A stretch of DNA of 64,000 nt, from contig NZ_BPPA01000005.1 in NCBI RefSeq assembly GCF_019972815.1, forward strand, positions 62,001 to 126,000, read 5' to 3'. The notes under the pieces were generated by a model, which was not told where the DNA came from, made no database searches, and saw only the letters and a list, made by a program, of their open reading frames with translations. This document shows, one piece after another, positions 25,620 to 34,985 of the stretch. Position 1 is the stretch's first letter. Each line of letters starts with the position of its first letter. The translations under genes and the position numbers were made by a program. The DNA is from Lactobacillus huangpiensis. Lineage in GTDB: Bacteria; Bacillota; Bacilli; Lactobacillales; Lactobacillaceae.

Positions 25620-26609
25620 TTACATATTAACTTGTGTGCCTACATTTTGCCTTGCGGCTTTATCATAAATAGACTTCGTTGCCATCAGGTCTTGAGCAGC
25701 AATGCCAACAGTTTCAAAGAAAATTATTTCGTTATCGTTTTCACGCCCAATTAAGTCACCACTAATCACTTGACCGATCTCACCAGTAAAGCTAGTATTT
25801 GAAACCATGCCCTTATTTAACGGAATAATTATGTCGCCAGATTCTGCTAAAACGGCATCTTTAGAGTCAAAGTAAATTTTATTTGCTTTAGCGACTAATT
25901 CAGCTGGGGTTTCTTCCATTTGTGGCTGATAAGCACCAACGCCGCAGATAGTTGTCCCTTTTTTAATAAATTGAGCATCATAAACCGGTTTAGTTGACGG
26001 CGTAACAGTAATAATCACATCTGCATCCTTCACGGCTTCATTTCCTGTCTTAACTGCAGTGATTTTGGTATGGTATTGCGCTAATTGTTCTTGCATTTTT
26101 CCAGCAAACTTTTGGGCACGTTCAAAATCAAGGTCACTGACTGCAACTTCATCCAGGTCACGTACGATCAGCATTGCTTCAAGTTGTGTAGCAGCTTGAC
26201 CTCCCGTACCAATTAATGCACCTTTTCTGCATTTCTTTTTTGCCAAATATTTCAGCGCCACGCCAGAAGCAGAACCTGTGCGCAATTGGGTAACATAATT
26301 ACCATCCAAAATAGCATTAACTACTCCAGTTTTGGTATCAATATTTAACACCTGAGCATTAATTGAAGGCAAGCCTTGATTAATATTTTCAGGAAACATG
26401 TTCAACACTTTCACACATGCCGCATCATACTCTTCACAAAAAGCCGGCATACACAAAAAGGTATCTTTACCATTTTGCTTAAGAATCTGAGTTCTTAACG
26501 GCACGTCTACTTTACCGGCAGAAAAATATTTAAAAGCATCGGCCACTGCATCAATGCAGTCTTTTAAGGAATAACATTTTTCAATATCACTTCTGTTTAA
26601 CAGTAACAT
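25620..26609 (-). CDS. Ornithine cyclodeaminase/mu-crystallin family protein
   Basis: This 329-residue NAD(P)-binding protein has an N-terminal dimerisation part (MLLLNRSDIEKCYSLKDCIDAV). The Rossmann motif GTGGQAATQLEAML lies near residue 135, and the family segment GSASGVALKYLAKK precedes it. Members include ornithine cyclodeaminase, alanine dehydrogenase and N-(carboxyethyl)ornithine-type enzymes; substrate cannot be fixed from sequence. It is a single gene. Confidence 0.9.
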   Translation of the reverse strand: MLLLNRSDIEKCYSLKDCIDAVADAFKYFSAGKVDVPLRTQILKQNGKDTFLCMPAFCEEYDAACVKVLNMFPENINQGLPSINAQVLNIDTKTGVVNAILDGNYVTQLRTGSASGVALKYLAKKKCRKGALIGTGGQAATQLEAMLIVRDLDEVAVSDLDFERAQKFAGKMQEQLAQYHTKITAVKTGNEAVKDADVIITVTPSTKPVYDAQFIKKGTTICGVGAYQPQMEETPAELVAKANKIYFDSKDAVLAESGDIIIPLNKGMVSNTSFTGEIGQVISGDLIGRENDNEIIFFETVGIAAQDLMATKSIYDKAARQNVGTQVNM

Positions 26610-26684
26610 TAGTTCCTCCTGTATTTACTCTTAAGTTCATACTTTTAAAGCCTATTATAAATTACTCCTATGTATAGGCACACA

Positions 26685-27599
26685 TTAGATTTGTTTAAGA
26701 TAAATCTGATCAATAACATGACCTGCAGTTTTATGCAAAATTAAATTGGCGCGTTGCTTTGTTGGAGCAATATATTCACGTAAGTTGACCAAGTTCACCA
26801 TTTGCCAAGTTTCCTCTGCAAACTTTAAGGCTTCATCCCTGGGACCATTAGCCATCTCATAATAAAAATTATGCGGATTATTTTTATTTAGTTCCATTAC
26901 CCTGACGAAACGCTGCATAAACCACTTTTCAATCAGATCCTCAGGAGCATCAATATAAATTGAAAAATCAAAAAAGTCACTTGTCACAATTTGACCATTG
27001 GTTGGCAACTGCAGCGTATTAATGCCCTCAATAATTAAAATATCGGGTTCACAAACATGGCCATATTCCCCAGGCACAATGTCACTTAATTCCTGAGAAT
27101 AAAGTGGGTAAACAATATCTTTTTTGCCACTCAATACATCTTGCAGAAAGTCGGTAAGTAATTTCATATTATAACTTTCAGGAAAGCCCTTACGGTCAGT
27201 CAGATTACGTCTTTCCAATTCCTGATTAGAATAAATAAAACCGTCTGTGGTCATCAGGTGTACTTTCAAATCAGGATATGTCCGGCTAAGCAATAATTGT
27301 AAAAGTCTGGCTGTGGTAGATTTACCCACTGCTACTGAACCAGAAATACCAATAATAAAAGGCGCGCTGGCAACTTTCTGCTGCAAAAACTCGCTTTGCT
27401 TTTGTTGCAATGACCGTTTCCCTTGATAAACTAAATAAAGATACTTAATTAAACTGCTGTAAACTTCTTGAACATCAGTTAAATTAATAATATCTCCTAA
27501 AGATTTTATCTTTGCCAGTTCTTCTTTAGTAATCTTAACTGATTCAGTGGCAGAAAAAGACTGCCATTTTTCCCTGTTAAATTGTAAATAATTTTTCAT
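26685..27599 (-). CDS. coaA: Type I pantothenate kinase
   Basis: This 304-residue P-loop kinase catalyses the first step of coenzyme A synthesis. Walker A is GSVAVGKST near residue 95. The conserved FPESYNM and YSQELSDIVPGE substrate-binding blocks follow, and the C-terminal IDQIYLKQI fits the family. It is a single gene, divergent from the SGNH hydrolase. Confidence 0.96.
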   Translation of the reverse strand: MKNYLQFNREKWQSFSATESVKITKEELAKIKSLGDIINLTDVQEVYSSLIKYLYLVYQGKRSLQQKQSEFLQQKVASAPFIIGISGSVAVGKSTTARLLQLLLSRTYPDLKVHLMTTDGFIYSNQELERRNLTDRKGFPESYNMKLLTDFLQDVLSGKKDIVYPLYSQELSDIVPGEYGHVCEPDILIIEGINTLQLPTNGQIVTSDFFDFSIYIDAPEDLIEKWFMQRFVRVMELNKNNPHNFYYEMANGPRDEALKFAEETWQMVNLVNLREYIAPTKQRANLILHKTAGHVIDQIYLKQI

Positions 27600-27694
27600 T
27601 CTAATATCCTTAAATTTCTATGTTCTTTAATATAGTAAAATAAAAGTATAAAGTCTCCTAATTAATTCTTCTAATCAAAAAGAAAGGCAAAACT

Positions 27695-28267
27695 ATGAAA
27701 AAGATAATTCTATTTGGCGATTCTTTATTTAATGGCTACCATGCTGGCCGTGATACTAATGTCATAACTGCGGGCGTGCAAAAAGAATTAGGCGCAAATG
27801 TGCAAATTATAAACTTATCTTTAAGTGGCGCCACTACTGCTGAAGGCAAGAAGCGTCTAAATTTAATTCCGCAAGATGCCGACATAGTGGTACTCGAATA
27901 CGGTACAAACGACATGTCAAGTGATTGGGGCATTAGCAGCATTGATTATGCTAAGAACCTGAATTACATGGTTGAAAATATCGGTAGCGCTAAAATGATT
28001 ATTGCAGGTCCATCTTATGAAGATCCTAATAACAAGTACATCATGCAATACTATAATCTTGAAGATATGAAAGTATACAATCAAATTGCTGCAGATTGTG
28101 CTCGCAAGTATAATATCCCCTTTATTAACTTAATCGCCAACTTTTGTCCGTTGAAAAATTTATCTTCGTATTATCAAGAAGATGGACAACATCTCACTAC
28201 TATTGGAAATCAAATTTTAATAAATCTGGTAGTGACGGCAATTAAAGAAAAACTTGCACAAATATAG
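27695..28267 (+). CDS. SGNH/GDSL-type esterase or lipase
   Basis: This 190-residue cytoplasmic hydrolase has block I GDSLFNG (nucleophile Ser10), a Gly in LSLSGATT, block III GTNDM (Asn), and block V DGQHLT with catalytic Asp and His. There is no signal peptide. Substrate may be acyl or acetyl esters. The stop codon lies inside the loop of a terminator hairpin. Confidence 0.93.
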   Translation: MKKIILFGDSLFNGYHAGRDTNVITAGVQKELGANVQIINLSLSGATTAEGKKRLNLIPQDADIVVLEYGTNDMSSDWGISSIDYAKNLNYMVENIGSAKMIIAGPSYEDPNNKYIMQYYNLEDMKVYNQIAADCARKYNIPFINLIANFCPLKNLSSYYQEDGQHLTTIGNQILINLVVTAIKEKLAQI

Positions 28268-28286
28268 TGCAAGTTATCATTTTTAT
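28251..28286 (+). terminator. Terminator overlapping the end of the SGNH gene
   Basis: AACTTGCAC and GTGCAAGTT form a 9-bp stem; the stop codon lies in and beside the 7-base loop. A U-rich tract (ATCATTTTTAT) follows. Confidence 0.8.
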
Positions 28287-28732
28287 AAATCTTTATACAT
28301 CATAACATGCTTAATGTCAGCCTCTACAAATGGCTCGCCTTCAGTGTGATAGCCTAAAAAATCATAGAAGGGCTTTGCCTGCCATTGTGCATGACAATAA
28401 AGCCGGTCGGCACCCTGATCACGCAGGTATTCATGAACCTGTTTCATCATTTTGGTTCCCAGCTTTTGCCCGCGGGCTGCTGCAGCTACTGCTACTCTGC
28501 CTAACATCCACTTGCCATTTTCTTGAAAAATACGACAAACGGCCAATGCATTTGTTTTTTCAGTATTGAGCAAATAAACCTGAATTGAGTCTAAATCTTG
28601 GTCATCAAGCTCTGGTACTGTTATTTCCTGCTCGGTTACAAACGTATCTATTCGTAAACGAGCTACACAAAACATTTCGCGTCCTGTCATTTGCGCAACC
28701 CGTTTGAAAGTAAATTTTTCACTGTCAGTCAT
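28283..28732 (-). CDS. GNAT family N-acetyltransferase
   Basis: This 149-residue protein has the acetyl-CoA motif RVAVAAAARGQKLGTKMMKQV near residue 92 and ends with the AQWQAKPFYDFLGYHTEGEPF block. It resembles ElaA/YjcF-type acetyltransferases of unknown acceptor. It lies 9 bases after the helD-like gene and is probably co-transcribed with it. Confidence 0.93.
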   Translation of the reverse strand: MTDSEKFTFKRVAQMTGREMFCVARLRIDTFVTEQEITVPELDDQDLDSIQVYLLNTEKTNALAVCRIFQENGKWMLGRVAVAAAARGQKLGTKMMKQVHEYLRDQGADRLYCHAQWQAKPFYDFLGYHTEGEPFVEADIKHVMMYKDL

Positions 28733-28741
28733 AAAATCTTC

Positions 28742-31036
28742 CTACTTTTCTATATAAGTTTTCGGGTCTACTTCCAGAAGTGGACTCTTTTCGTTAGTAT
28801 AAATAATATCAAGCTTGTACATCGCCCGAGAAGTTATTGTGTATACAAGTTGCGTTTCATCAATGCGATGATAATTTTCTTTTGAGGCAGCCCACATAAT
28901 GACGGCATCAAACTCCAGGCCTTTAGCTAAATAAGATGGAATCACTAAAGTGCCGTCAACTAAGCGCTGATTGGCAGTGGCAATCAATGTTGCTTTCACT
29001 TTGTCTTCTTTGAGCTTTTCTGCCACTATTTTGGCACTGGCCAAGTCCTTGGTAATAATTGCAGTTGTCATGTTAGCCTGATTATTTTCATCTAGTATTT
29101 GTTCCAGTACCTTGATTGTAGCAACATCATCAGAACGTTGCCAAAGAGCTGGTTTGGGACCCTGACGGTCAAACGATTCAATTTTTTCACCTTGTCGCAG
29201 GATTTGCTTGGTAAATTCAGTCAACTGTTTTGTTGAACGATAAGATTTAGTTAATTGGACAACATCAGTTTTTTCAGGATCAAATAAACCACTGATCTGC
29301 TTAAGCAGACTTCTACTTTCATCTTTGGTAAAAATAGCCTGGTTTAAATCACCCAACATCGTGAATTTAGCGCGAGGAAAATTATATTTCAGATAGCAAA
29401 GTTGAAACGGCGTATAATCCTGAATCTCGTCAATAAAAGCATAACGCATTTCATAATCTACATGACGGCCTGTGATCAGATCATAAAGATATAAGTAGGC
29501 CGAAACATCATTCATATGAATATAATGCTTCATAAAACTTTGCTTAACTTCTTCGATATGTTTTTGCCAATCTGCTTCTTCAATTCGCCATTTACTTAGG
29601 TCAGTCATTTTAGGAACAGCACGTAAAAAGTTCAAATATTGTGCACGCATATTAATAAAATTATTCCGTCTAATTTGCTGGAAAACTTTATCAAGTGCCT
29701 TCACGACAATTTTACGGCTGAGGAATTTTTCTTCTTTTTCCTCTGATTCAAACTCCTGGTCTGGACGATCATATAAAGCATTCAGCTGCTCTTGACTAAG
29801 ATTTTGGATGGCATCAGACACCCAGGCCTTTTTAGTTTCGCTGTTAATCTTGCGATTGAGTGATTTTATTAATCCTTCTCGCGTAGCATCAATTCTATTG
29901 CTCAAATTATAATTGGAATTAAATGAATAATAGAGTTCACTGATTTTTTCTTTCGTAAAAAATGGTTTCTTTTTATTACGGAAGTAAATATTCTTAAAAA
30001 TTACACCTCGATTATTGAGGTGTTTAGCATAATGGTGCAGCAAATTAAAGAAATTTGTTGAATCCTTAAATTGACTAATTGCAGAATCAGCTTTGCTGTC
30101 TTCAAATTGATCAAATAAATTTTCAACAGTCATTCCCGGTAGTCTTCTAGCTACAAACTGCCAGTAAGTCATTTGCACCATGTTTTGTTCACCCATCTCG
30201 GGCAAAACATTTTTGATATAATCATTAAACAATTGATTAGGACTAAACATGATGACATCACTACTGGTAAGGTTGCCACGATAGCGATACAGCAGATAGG
30301 CAATCCTCTGTAATATTGCAGAAGTTTTACCTGAGCCTGCAGCTCCTTGAACAAACAATAAGTCGGCACTGGTGTTCCTAATGATTTTGTTCTGCTCACG
30401 CTGAATCGTTGTCACAATTGATTTCATTTGCGTGCCGGATTTTTCACCTAAAACTTCCAGCAGCATCTGATCACCAATAGACTCATTGGTGTCAAACATG
30501 TTAATAATCTTGCCGTTTTCAATCATGAATTGCCGTTTTTTGGTCATATCAACGGTAATTTCACCTTCAGGCGACATGTAAGAAACCTTACCAATCTTAC
30601 CATCATAATAAATTGATGAAATTGGTGCACGCCAATCATAAATCAAGAAATGATTATTTTTGTCCGCAAAAGAACCCAGACCAATATAAATAGTTTCCGG
30701 CTTTTCATTAGTTTCTTTAAAATCAACTCTGGCAAAATAAGGCTTTTGCTCTAATTTTTGGACCGTGCTTAGTTGCTTTGCGGCATGTTGCCAAGCATTT
30801 TGACGTTCATCAAGTAACTGCTGTTGCTGGTGAATAGACAAAGCAGTTTCCATAGATGTTGAATAGCCGTCATAATCTAATTTTACATCATCAAAAAAGT
30901 GTGAATTAAGATCTTGGGCTTCTCCTTCAGCGGACTTAATTGACGAGGACAACTCGGCTTTTTTAGCCCGTATCATTTTTAAAATCTTATCGAGATGCTT
31001 TTGCTCAAATTCTCTATCATCCATCGCTTTTGTCAT
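28742..31036 (-). CDS. helD: HelD-like UvrD-family ATPase that recycles RNA polymerase
   Basis: This 764-residue superfamily 1 protein has a long N-terminal coiled coil (residues about 8-110, with QHLDKILKMIRAKKAELSSS). Walker A is GAAGSGKTSAILQRI near 232, Walker B lies in YAFIDEIQDYTPFQL near 545, and the C-terminal helicase motifs follow (SYRSTKQLTEF, YLAKGLEFDAVIMW). In Bacillus HelD removes RNA polymerase stalled on DNA or from inactive complexes. The motif order and the N-terminal arm fit HelD rather than UvrD or PcrA. Confidence 0.92.
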   Translation of the reverse strand: MTKAMDDREFEQKHLDKILKMIRAKKAELSSSIKSAEGEAQDLNSHFFDDVKLDYDGYSTSMETALSIHQQQQLLDERQNAWQHAAKQLSTVQKLEQKPYFARVDFKETNEKPETIYIGLGSFADKNNHFLIYDWRAPISSIYYDGKIGKVSYMSPEGEITVDMTKKRQFMIENGKIINMFDTNESIGDQMLLEVLGEKSGTQMKSIVTTIQREQNKIIRNTSADLLFVQGAAGSGKTSAILQRIAYLLYRYRGNLTSSDVIMFSPNQLFNDYIKNVLPEMGEQNMVQMTYWQFVARRLPGMTVENLFDQFEDSKADSAISQFKDSTNFFNLLHHYAKHLNNRGVIFKNIYFRNKKKPFFTKEKISELYYSFNSNYNLSNRIDATREGLIKSLNRKINSETKKAWVSDAIQNLSQEQLNALYDRPDQEFESEEKEEKFLSRKIVVKALDKVFQQIRRNNFINMRAQYLNFLRAVPKMTDLSKWRIEEADWQKHIEEVKQSFMKHYIHMNDVSAYLYLYDLITGRHVDYEMRYAFIDEIQDYTPFQLCYLKYNFPRAKFTMLGDLNQAIFTKDESRSLLKQISGLFDPEKTDVVQLTKSYRSTKQLTEFTKQILRQGEKIESFDRQGPKPALWQRSDDVATIKVLEQILDENNQANMTTAIITKDLASAKIVAEKLKEDKVKATLIATANQRLVDGTLVIPSYLAKGLEFDAVIMWAASKENYHRIDETQLVYTITSRAMYKLDIIYTNEKSPLLEVDPKTYIEK

Positions 31037-31208
31037 AAACTCACCTAATTTTCCAAAACTTGCATTCTATTTTACCATGAAATCGGTTTATATTAAAACC
31101 TTGGATTCGTTTTTTGCTAAACAGTGAAATCTGCAAAAATTTCCTGATAACGATTATAATTTTATGTGTTAAAGTCAGTAAATTATGAAACTTTTTCTAC
31201 TTTTCCTA

Positions 31209-31214
31209 TATAAT
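31209..31214 (+). promoter_or_regulatory. -10 box of the matrixin-like protease gene
   Basis: A TATAAT sits 26 bases before the ATG, with the GGAG ribosome binding region between. The -35 region is not a good match. Confidence 0.45.
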
Positions 31215-31239
31215 GTAAGGTAATGGAGTTGATTAAGGT

Positions 31240-31908
31240 ATGAAAAAATTTTGTCATTTTTTATCAAAATTAGCATGTGCGCTGGTTGTAACTTTTACAA
31301 TTGAAAGTACAATTGCTCCGATTGCTGATAATTCTGTATTCAGTTGGCCTTCTCAGACTGTTTATGCCAAGAAAACTGCTAAAAAGGCAAAAAATGCTAA
31401 AAAGAAAACAAAGAAAACTAAAAAAACCAAGAAAAAGAATACAGCTGCTATAGCTTCTTCTTGGCACTGGAAAAAGCCTAAAGCCACTGTTTACATTGAT
31501 CTTAATGATAATGAAGAATTAATTTCAGCTACTAAAGATGCAATTGATGCATGGAATGATACCAAAGCCTTTACTTTTACTGAAACCAAAAACAAGAAAA
31601 AAGCTAATATCGTGATTGAACAGGTTTACAGCCCCAATACCAATTATGCGGGTTATACTACTTTTCATTATTACGTGAAAACCGGAATCATGTATTCCGC
31701 AGTTACCAGGTTAAATATTTATTACTTACAGAATTTTTCACCGTATAGTTATACTTACCAACGTATTTTAAATACTGTCGAACATGAATTGGGACATGCA
31801 ATCGGACTAAAACATAATAATGGAGTGTCTGTAATGTATCCTACCGGTTCTTTGTATCCAATTGAGCCTGTCGACGTTGAAAATGTTCAAAAATTATACA
31901 AAGAATAA
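31240..31908 (+). CDS. Secreted matrixin-like (M10) zinc metalloprotease
   Basis: This 222-residue protein has a signal peptide (residues about 1-45, likely cut near VYAKK), a Lys-rich linker (about 47-70) and a catalytic domain. The zinc site is HELGHAIGLKH (HExxHxxGxxH), followed by the Met-turn in SVMYP, as in matrixins. It would act outside the cell on peptides or surface proteins. The Lys-rich linker may bind the wall. It is followed 24 bases later by a phosphatase gene. Confidence 0.9.
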   Translation: MKKFCHFLSKLACALVVTFTIESTIAPIADNSVFSWPSQTVYAKKTAKKAKNAKKKTKKTKKTKKKNTAAIASSWHWKKPKATVYIDLNDNEELISATKDAIDAWNDTKAFTFTETKNKKKANIVIEQVYSPNTNYAGYTTFHYYVKTGIMYSAVTRLNIYYLQNFSPYSYTYQRILNTVEHELGHAIGLKHNNGVSVMYPTGSLYPIEPVDVENVQKLYKE

Positions 31909-31932
31909 AATATTAGATTTGTGAGGAGTAAA

Positions 31933-32577
31933 ATGAAAAGAATATATATAGTGCGTCACGGTGAAACCTTTATTAACCGCTATAACAAGATGCAAGGCTG
32001 GTGTGATACGCCACTAACAGAAAAAGGAATAGCAGGTGCTGACCAAGTTGGTGAAGCTTTAAAAAATGTGCCTTTTGATATTGCATTATCAAGTGATATG
32101 AAAAGAGCCAGCGACACTTGTGACATCATCATTAAACACAATGTTAACCGTGATGAAATTCAACATATCGCAACTCCTTTTTTCCGTGAACATTTTTACG
32201 GCTATTTTGAGGGTATGGATTCAGATGCTGCTTGGCAAATGATCAGTGGTCCTCACGGTTATAAAAGCCATGCTGAAATGCTCAAAAATGAATCATTAGA
32301 CACAGTGAAAGACTGGATTAAAGAAGCTGATCCTTTTCATGACGCAGAAAATGCAAAAGAATATTGGGATAGAATAAATAAGGGATTTAAATTAATCGGT
32401 CAATTAGATGGGGCTGAAAATATTTTGCTCGTAACTCATGGTTTTACCATCCATAGTATTGCCGATCGTTACAGCGATTTTGATATTAAAGAACGACCTC
32501 GTAATGCTTCAATTACAGTGATGAATTTGACAGAGCAAGAGAAAAAAGTTGTTTCATATGACAAATTAAAGCTCTGA
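31933..32577 (+). CDS. Histidine phosphatase family protein
   Basis: The start is at the ATG at 31933 (MKRIYIVRHGETFINRYNKM), with GAGGAG properly spaced; the longer frame begins inside that site. The 214-residue protein has catalytic RHGET, the acidic EHFYGYFEGMD block and the distal THGFTIHSI His. It is a phosphatase of unknown substrate, a paralogue of the gene at 17630-18235. It is probably co-transcribed with the protease and methyltransferase genes. Confidence 0.92.
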   Translation: MKRIYIVRHGETFINRYNKMQGWCDTPLTEKGIAGADQVGEALKNVPFDIALSSDMKRASDTCDIIIKHNVNRDEIQHIATPFFREHFYGYFEGMDSDAAWQMISGPHGYKSHAEMLKNESLDTVKDWIKEADPFHDAENAKEYWDRINKGFKLIGQLDGAENILLVTHGFTIHSIADRYSDFDIKERPRNASITVMNLTEQEKKVVSYDKLKL

Positions 32578-32604
32578 TGCCTCCATTTAACAGGAGAATA
32601 TTTT

Positions 32605-33459
32605 ATGAAATCAAAAAATGATATGTCTGACGTTGCTGACAACTTGAATAACTGGAATGATCGCGCTGTTGTACATGCAAATGGTGGTTATGGCGATCTT
32701 ACTCAGTTTGCTAAAGACAAAAATGCTATCACTACAACTGTTAAGCGTGATTTAGACGTACTCAGACCATTTTTGACTCATAATTCAGTTGAAAATAAGC
32801 GGCTACTTCATTTGCAGTGTCATATTGGAGATGATACGCTCAGCTGGGCGCGCCTGGGAGCTAAAGATGTTTACGGTCTGGACTTTTCACCTGCTGCCTT
32901 AAAGTATGCACACAAGTTGGCTCAAGAGGCTAATACTTCAATTACCTACGTTGAAGGCGATGCTCGCTATGCCGCAGAAGCTATCCCGGAAAAATTAGGA
33001 CAATTTGACATAATTGTGACTAGTGCAGGTACAATTACTTGGCTGCCAGAATTAAAATCATGGGCAGAATCGATTGCTCAACTCCTAGCTCCTGGTGGAA
33101 TTTTTATGATTCGTGACAATCACCCTTTGTTGTTTGCACTCGATAATGCCGGGTTAGAAATTAAGTTGGGTTACTTTAGCGGCACTGAAATCACTTATGA
33201 ATCAGATGCTTCATACACACCAAACTCTAATGGGAAAATAAAGCATCAGACAAACCATAATTGGGCTCATGATTTTGCAGAAATTATTAATTCATTAATT
33301 GATGCTGGTTTAACCATTAAAAACGTAGGAGAGCATAAAATTAGTGATTGGAAGTCTTTGCCATCACTAATCTATGATAAAAGCCAAGAAGGTTGGACAC
33401 TTCCAGCTGATTCACCACAGATTCCATTGACTTTTTCAGTAGTTGCACAAAAATTGTAA
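32605..33459 (+). CDS. Class I SAM-dependent methyltransferase
   Basis: This 284-residue protein has motif I LLHLQCHIGDDTLSWARLGA near residue 75, followed by YGLDFSPAAL (SAM-binding acid). The post-motif FDIIVTSAGTITWLPEL and MIRDNHPLLF segments also match. It belongs to the small-molecule methyltransferase group (Methyltransf_25/11). Acceptor unknown. It is last of a three-gene plus-strand run that ends at the terminator at 33479-33514. Confidence 0.92.
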   Translation: MKSKNDMSDVADNLNNWNDRAVVHANGGYGDLTQFAKDKNAITTTVKRDLDVLRPFLTHNSVENKRLLHLQCHIGDDTLSWARLGAKDVYGLDFSPAALKYAHKLAQEANTSITYVEGDARYAAEAIPEKLGQFDIIVTSAGTITWLPELKSWAESIAQLLAPGGIFMIRDNHPLLFALDNAGLEIKLGYFSGTEITYESDASYTPNSNGKIKHQTNHNWAHDFAEIINSLIDAGLTIKNVGEHKISDWKSLPSLIYDKSQEGWTLPADSPQIPLTFSVVAQKL

Positions 33460-33478
33460 AATCAATATTAATACAATC

Positions 33479-33516
33479 AAAAAGGTTGGCTTTGCTAGAA
33501 AAGCTAACCTTTTTAT
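33479..33516. terminator. Bidirectional terminator between the methyltransferase gene and livJ1
   Basis: AAAGGTTGGCTT and AAGCTAACCTTT form a 12-bp stem (one G-U) with A- and T-runs on the two sides, so it can end transcripts from both converging units. Confidence 0.85.
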
Positions 33517-33532
33517 TACCTAAAAATAAGTC

Positions 33533-34738
33533 TTATTCAATTTTAAAAGTTTTACCCACTTTACCATTAATTAATTCTTCTACAGCAATTGGTTTTTCAG
33601 GATTATGATCTTTATCTACAGTGATTTTCCCAGTTACGCCAGTAAAATCTTTAATTTGTTCCAGACCCTTCGTGATTTTTGCAGAATCATCGGATTTTTC
33701 ATTTTCGATTGCTTCTTTAATCATATATACTGCATCATAAGCTAAAGCAGAAAAAGTTGGTGCTTCTTCATGGTAGCGGTTCTTGAAATCGCGCATAAAT
33801 TTAGAAGCAGTTGGATCCTTGGCAGCTACCTGTGTTGAAAAGGGCGTGGTATAGTAGATTTTACTTGCATTTTTAGCACCAGCAATCTGTACCAGCTTAG
33901 GATCAGCCATGCCATCACTACCGACAATTGGTGCCTTAATTCCAATTTGACGCGCTTGCTTAATTATTAAGCCAACTTCCGTGTAGTAGCCTGGAACGTA
34001 AATAGCATCGACTTTCTTAGCTTTAAACGAAGTTAATACAGCGTTAAAATCTTTGTCACCTTCTGAAAATGTCTGACTATCAACTATCTTGCCTTTATAA
34101 GTTTTCTTAAATGCTCTAGCAAGACCGTTACCATAGTCACTTGAATTGTCAGTATAGACAGCCACTCTTTTTGCCTTAATGTTATTCATTACGAATTTGG
34201 CTGCACTACCACCTTGAAAATTATTTTGGTAACATGCCCTAAAAACAAATGGCTGAACTTTACCGTTCTTTTGTAAAGTGTAATTTGGATCTGTCGCTGA
34301 AGGACTGACACTTGGTACCTTAGCTTTAGTAATATTAGGAATTTCAGCTGTGCCGGCATTAGTAGTTGCTGGTCCTACAATTGCTGCTACCTTTTCTTTT
34401 GTAGCTAATTGGGCGGCAACTGAAGCAGAAGTAGAAATAGCAGTTTTATTATCACGCATAATCAGTTTGATTTTTTTCTTACGACCATTAACATCAATGC
34501 CGCCTTTTTTATTAATTTCACTAACTGCTAATTGAATACCTTGCTTTTGAGCGTTGCCATAACCGGCTGCAGCTCCAGACAACTCCATGTTAACGCCAAT
34601 TTTGACTGAATCTTTATCTTGCTTAGTTCCAGTACTGCTACTGCTTCTAGCTACTGTACAGCCTGCCAGCATAAAAGCTGCCATGCCAGTGATTACAACA
34701 TTCATTATCTTCTTAATACCACTAATATTATTCATCAT
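33533..34738 (-). CDS. livJ: Branched-chain amino acid ABC transporter substrate-binding lipoprotein, copy 1
   Basis: This 401-residue type I periplasmic-binding-fold protein has a lipobox LAGC (Cys26), so it is a membrane-tethered lipoprotein. The family segments GVNMELSGAAAGYGNAQ, ATTNAGTAEIPNITKAKVPS and YTDNSSDYGNGLA are present. It is a close paralogue of copy 2 at 38453-39658, which heads the full transporter operon. This copy lies after livF but has its own leader peptide and attenuator (34777-35000). It may widen the ligand range of the same transporter. Specificity for Leu/Ile/Val is inferred from the family and the Leu-rich leader. Confidence 0.93.
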   Translation of the reverse strand: MMNNISGIKKIMNVVITGMAAFMLAGCTVARSSSSTGTKQDKDSVKIGVNMELSGAAAGYGNAQKQGIQLAVSEINKKGGIDVNGRKKKIKLIMRDNKTAISTSASVAAQLATKEKVAAIVGPATTNAGTAEIPNITKAKVPSVSPSATDPNYTLQKNGKVQPFVFRACYQNNFQGGSAAKFVMNNIKAKRVAVYTDNSSDYGNGLARAFKKTYKGKIVDSQTFSEGDKDFNAVLTSFKAKKVDAIYVPGYYTEVGLIIKQARQIGIKAPIVGSDGMADPKLVQIAGAKNASKIYYTTPFSTQVAAKDPTASKFMRDFKNRYHEEAPTFSALAYDAVYMIKEAIENEKSDDSAKITKGLEQIKDFTGVTGKITVDKDHNPEKPIAVEELINGKVGKTFKIE

Positions 34739-34776
34739 CTTGTTCCTTCTAACTATTCTTTAACTAAAATTGCCAA

Positions 34777-34814
34777 CAAAAAAGCCTCATTCAAATCAAT
34801 GAATGAGGCTTAAA
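34777..34814 (-). terminator. Attenuator terminator in the livJ1 leader
   Basis: AAGCCTCATTCA (34782-34793) and TGAATGAGGCTT (34800-34811) form a 12-bp stem with a 6-base loop. A run of six Us follows on the minus strand, 39 bases before livJ1. Its first arm can instead pair with the segment at 34825-34834. Confidence 0.92.
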
Positions 34815-34824
34815 TTATCAATTA

Positions 34825-34904
34825 GTTAAACCCCAATCATTGACACGCAAACTAGGGCTTAACTACTTTAAATTACATCACGTAATTCATGTATGTTAAG
34901 TCCT
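34825..34904 (-). promoter_or_regulatory. Competing RNA segments of the livJ1 attenuator
   Basis: In transcript order: segment 1 AGGACTTAAC (34904-34895) pairs with segment 2 GTTAAGCCCT (34863-34854), with a nested ATTAC/GTAAT hairpin between them. Segment 2 also pairs with segment 3 GGGGTTTAAC (34834-34825). Segment 3 also pairs with TTTAAGCCTC (34814-34805), the first arm of the terminator. Segment 1 contains the stop codon of the leader peptide. Confidence 0.8.
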
Positions 34905-34985
34905 GCGCTCCAACAACAAGGTAACTAAATCCTGAGTTTGAAAAATATTCATATTATTTTTTTGATTAACATATTTCGTTTCCAT
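34896..34985 (-). CDS. 29-residue Leu-rich leader peptide of livJ1
   Basis: ATG at 34985 with a strong GAGGAGG (34994-35000) starts METKYVNQKNNMNIFQ, and the peptide ends VTLLLERRT. Three consecutive TTG Leu codons precede a stop that lies inside the first RNA segment of an attenuator. It aligns without gaps to the leader of livJ2 (12 of 29 identical, including the LLL run and the RT end). Its role would be to sense leucyl-tRNA through ribosome position rather than to act as a protein. Confidence 0.85.
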   Translation of the reverse strand: METKYVNQKNNMNIFQTQDLVTLLLERRT

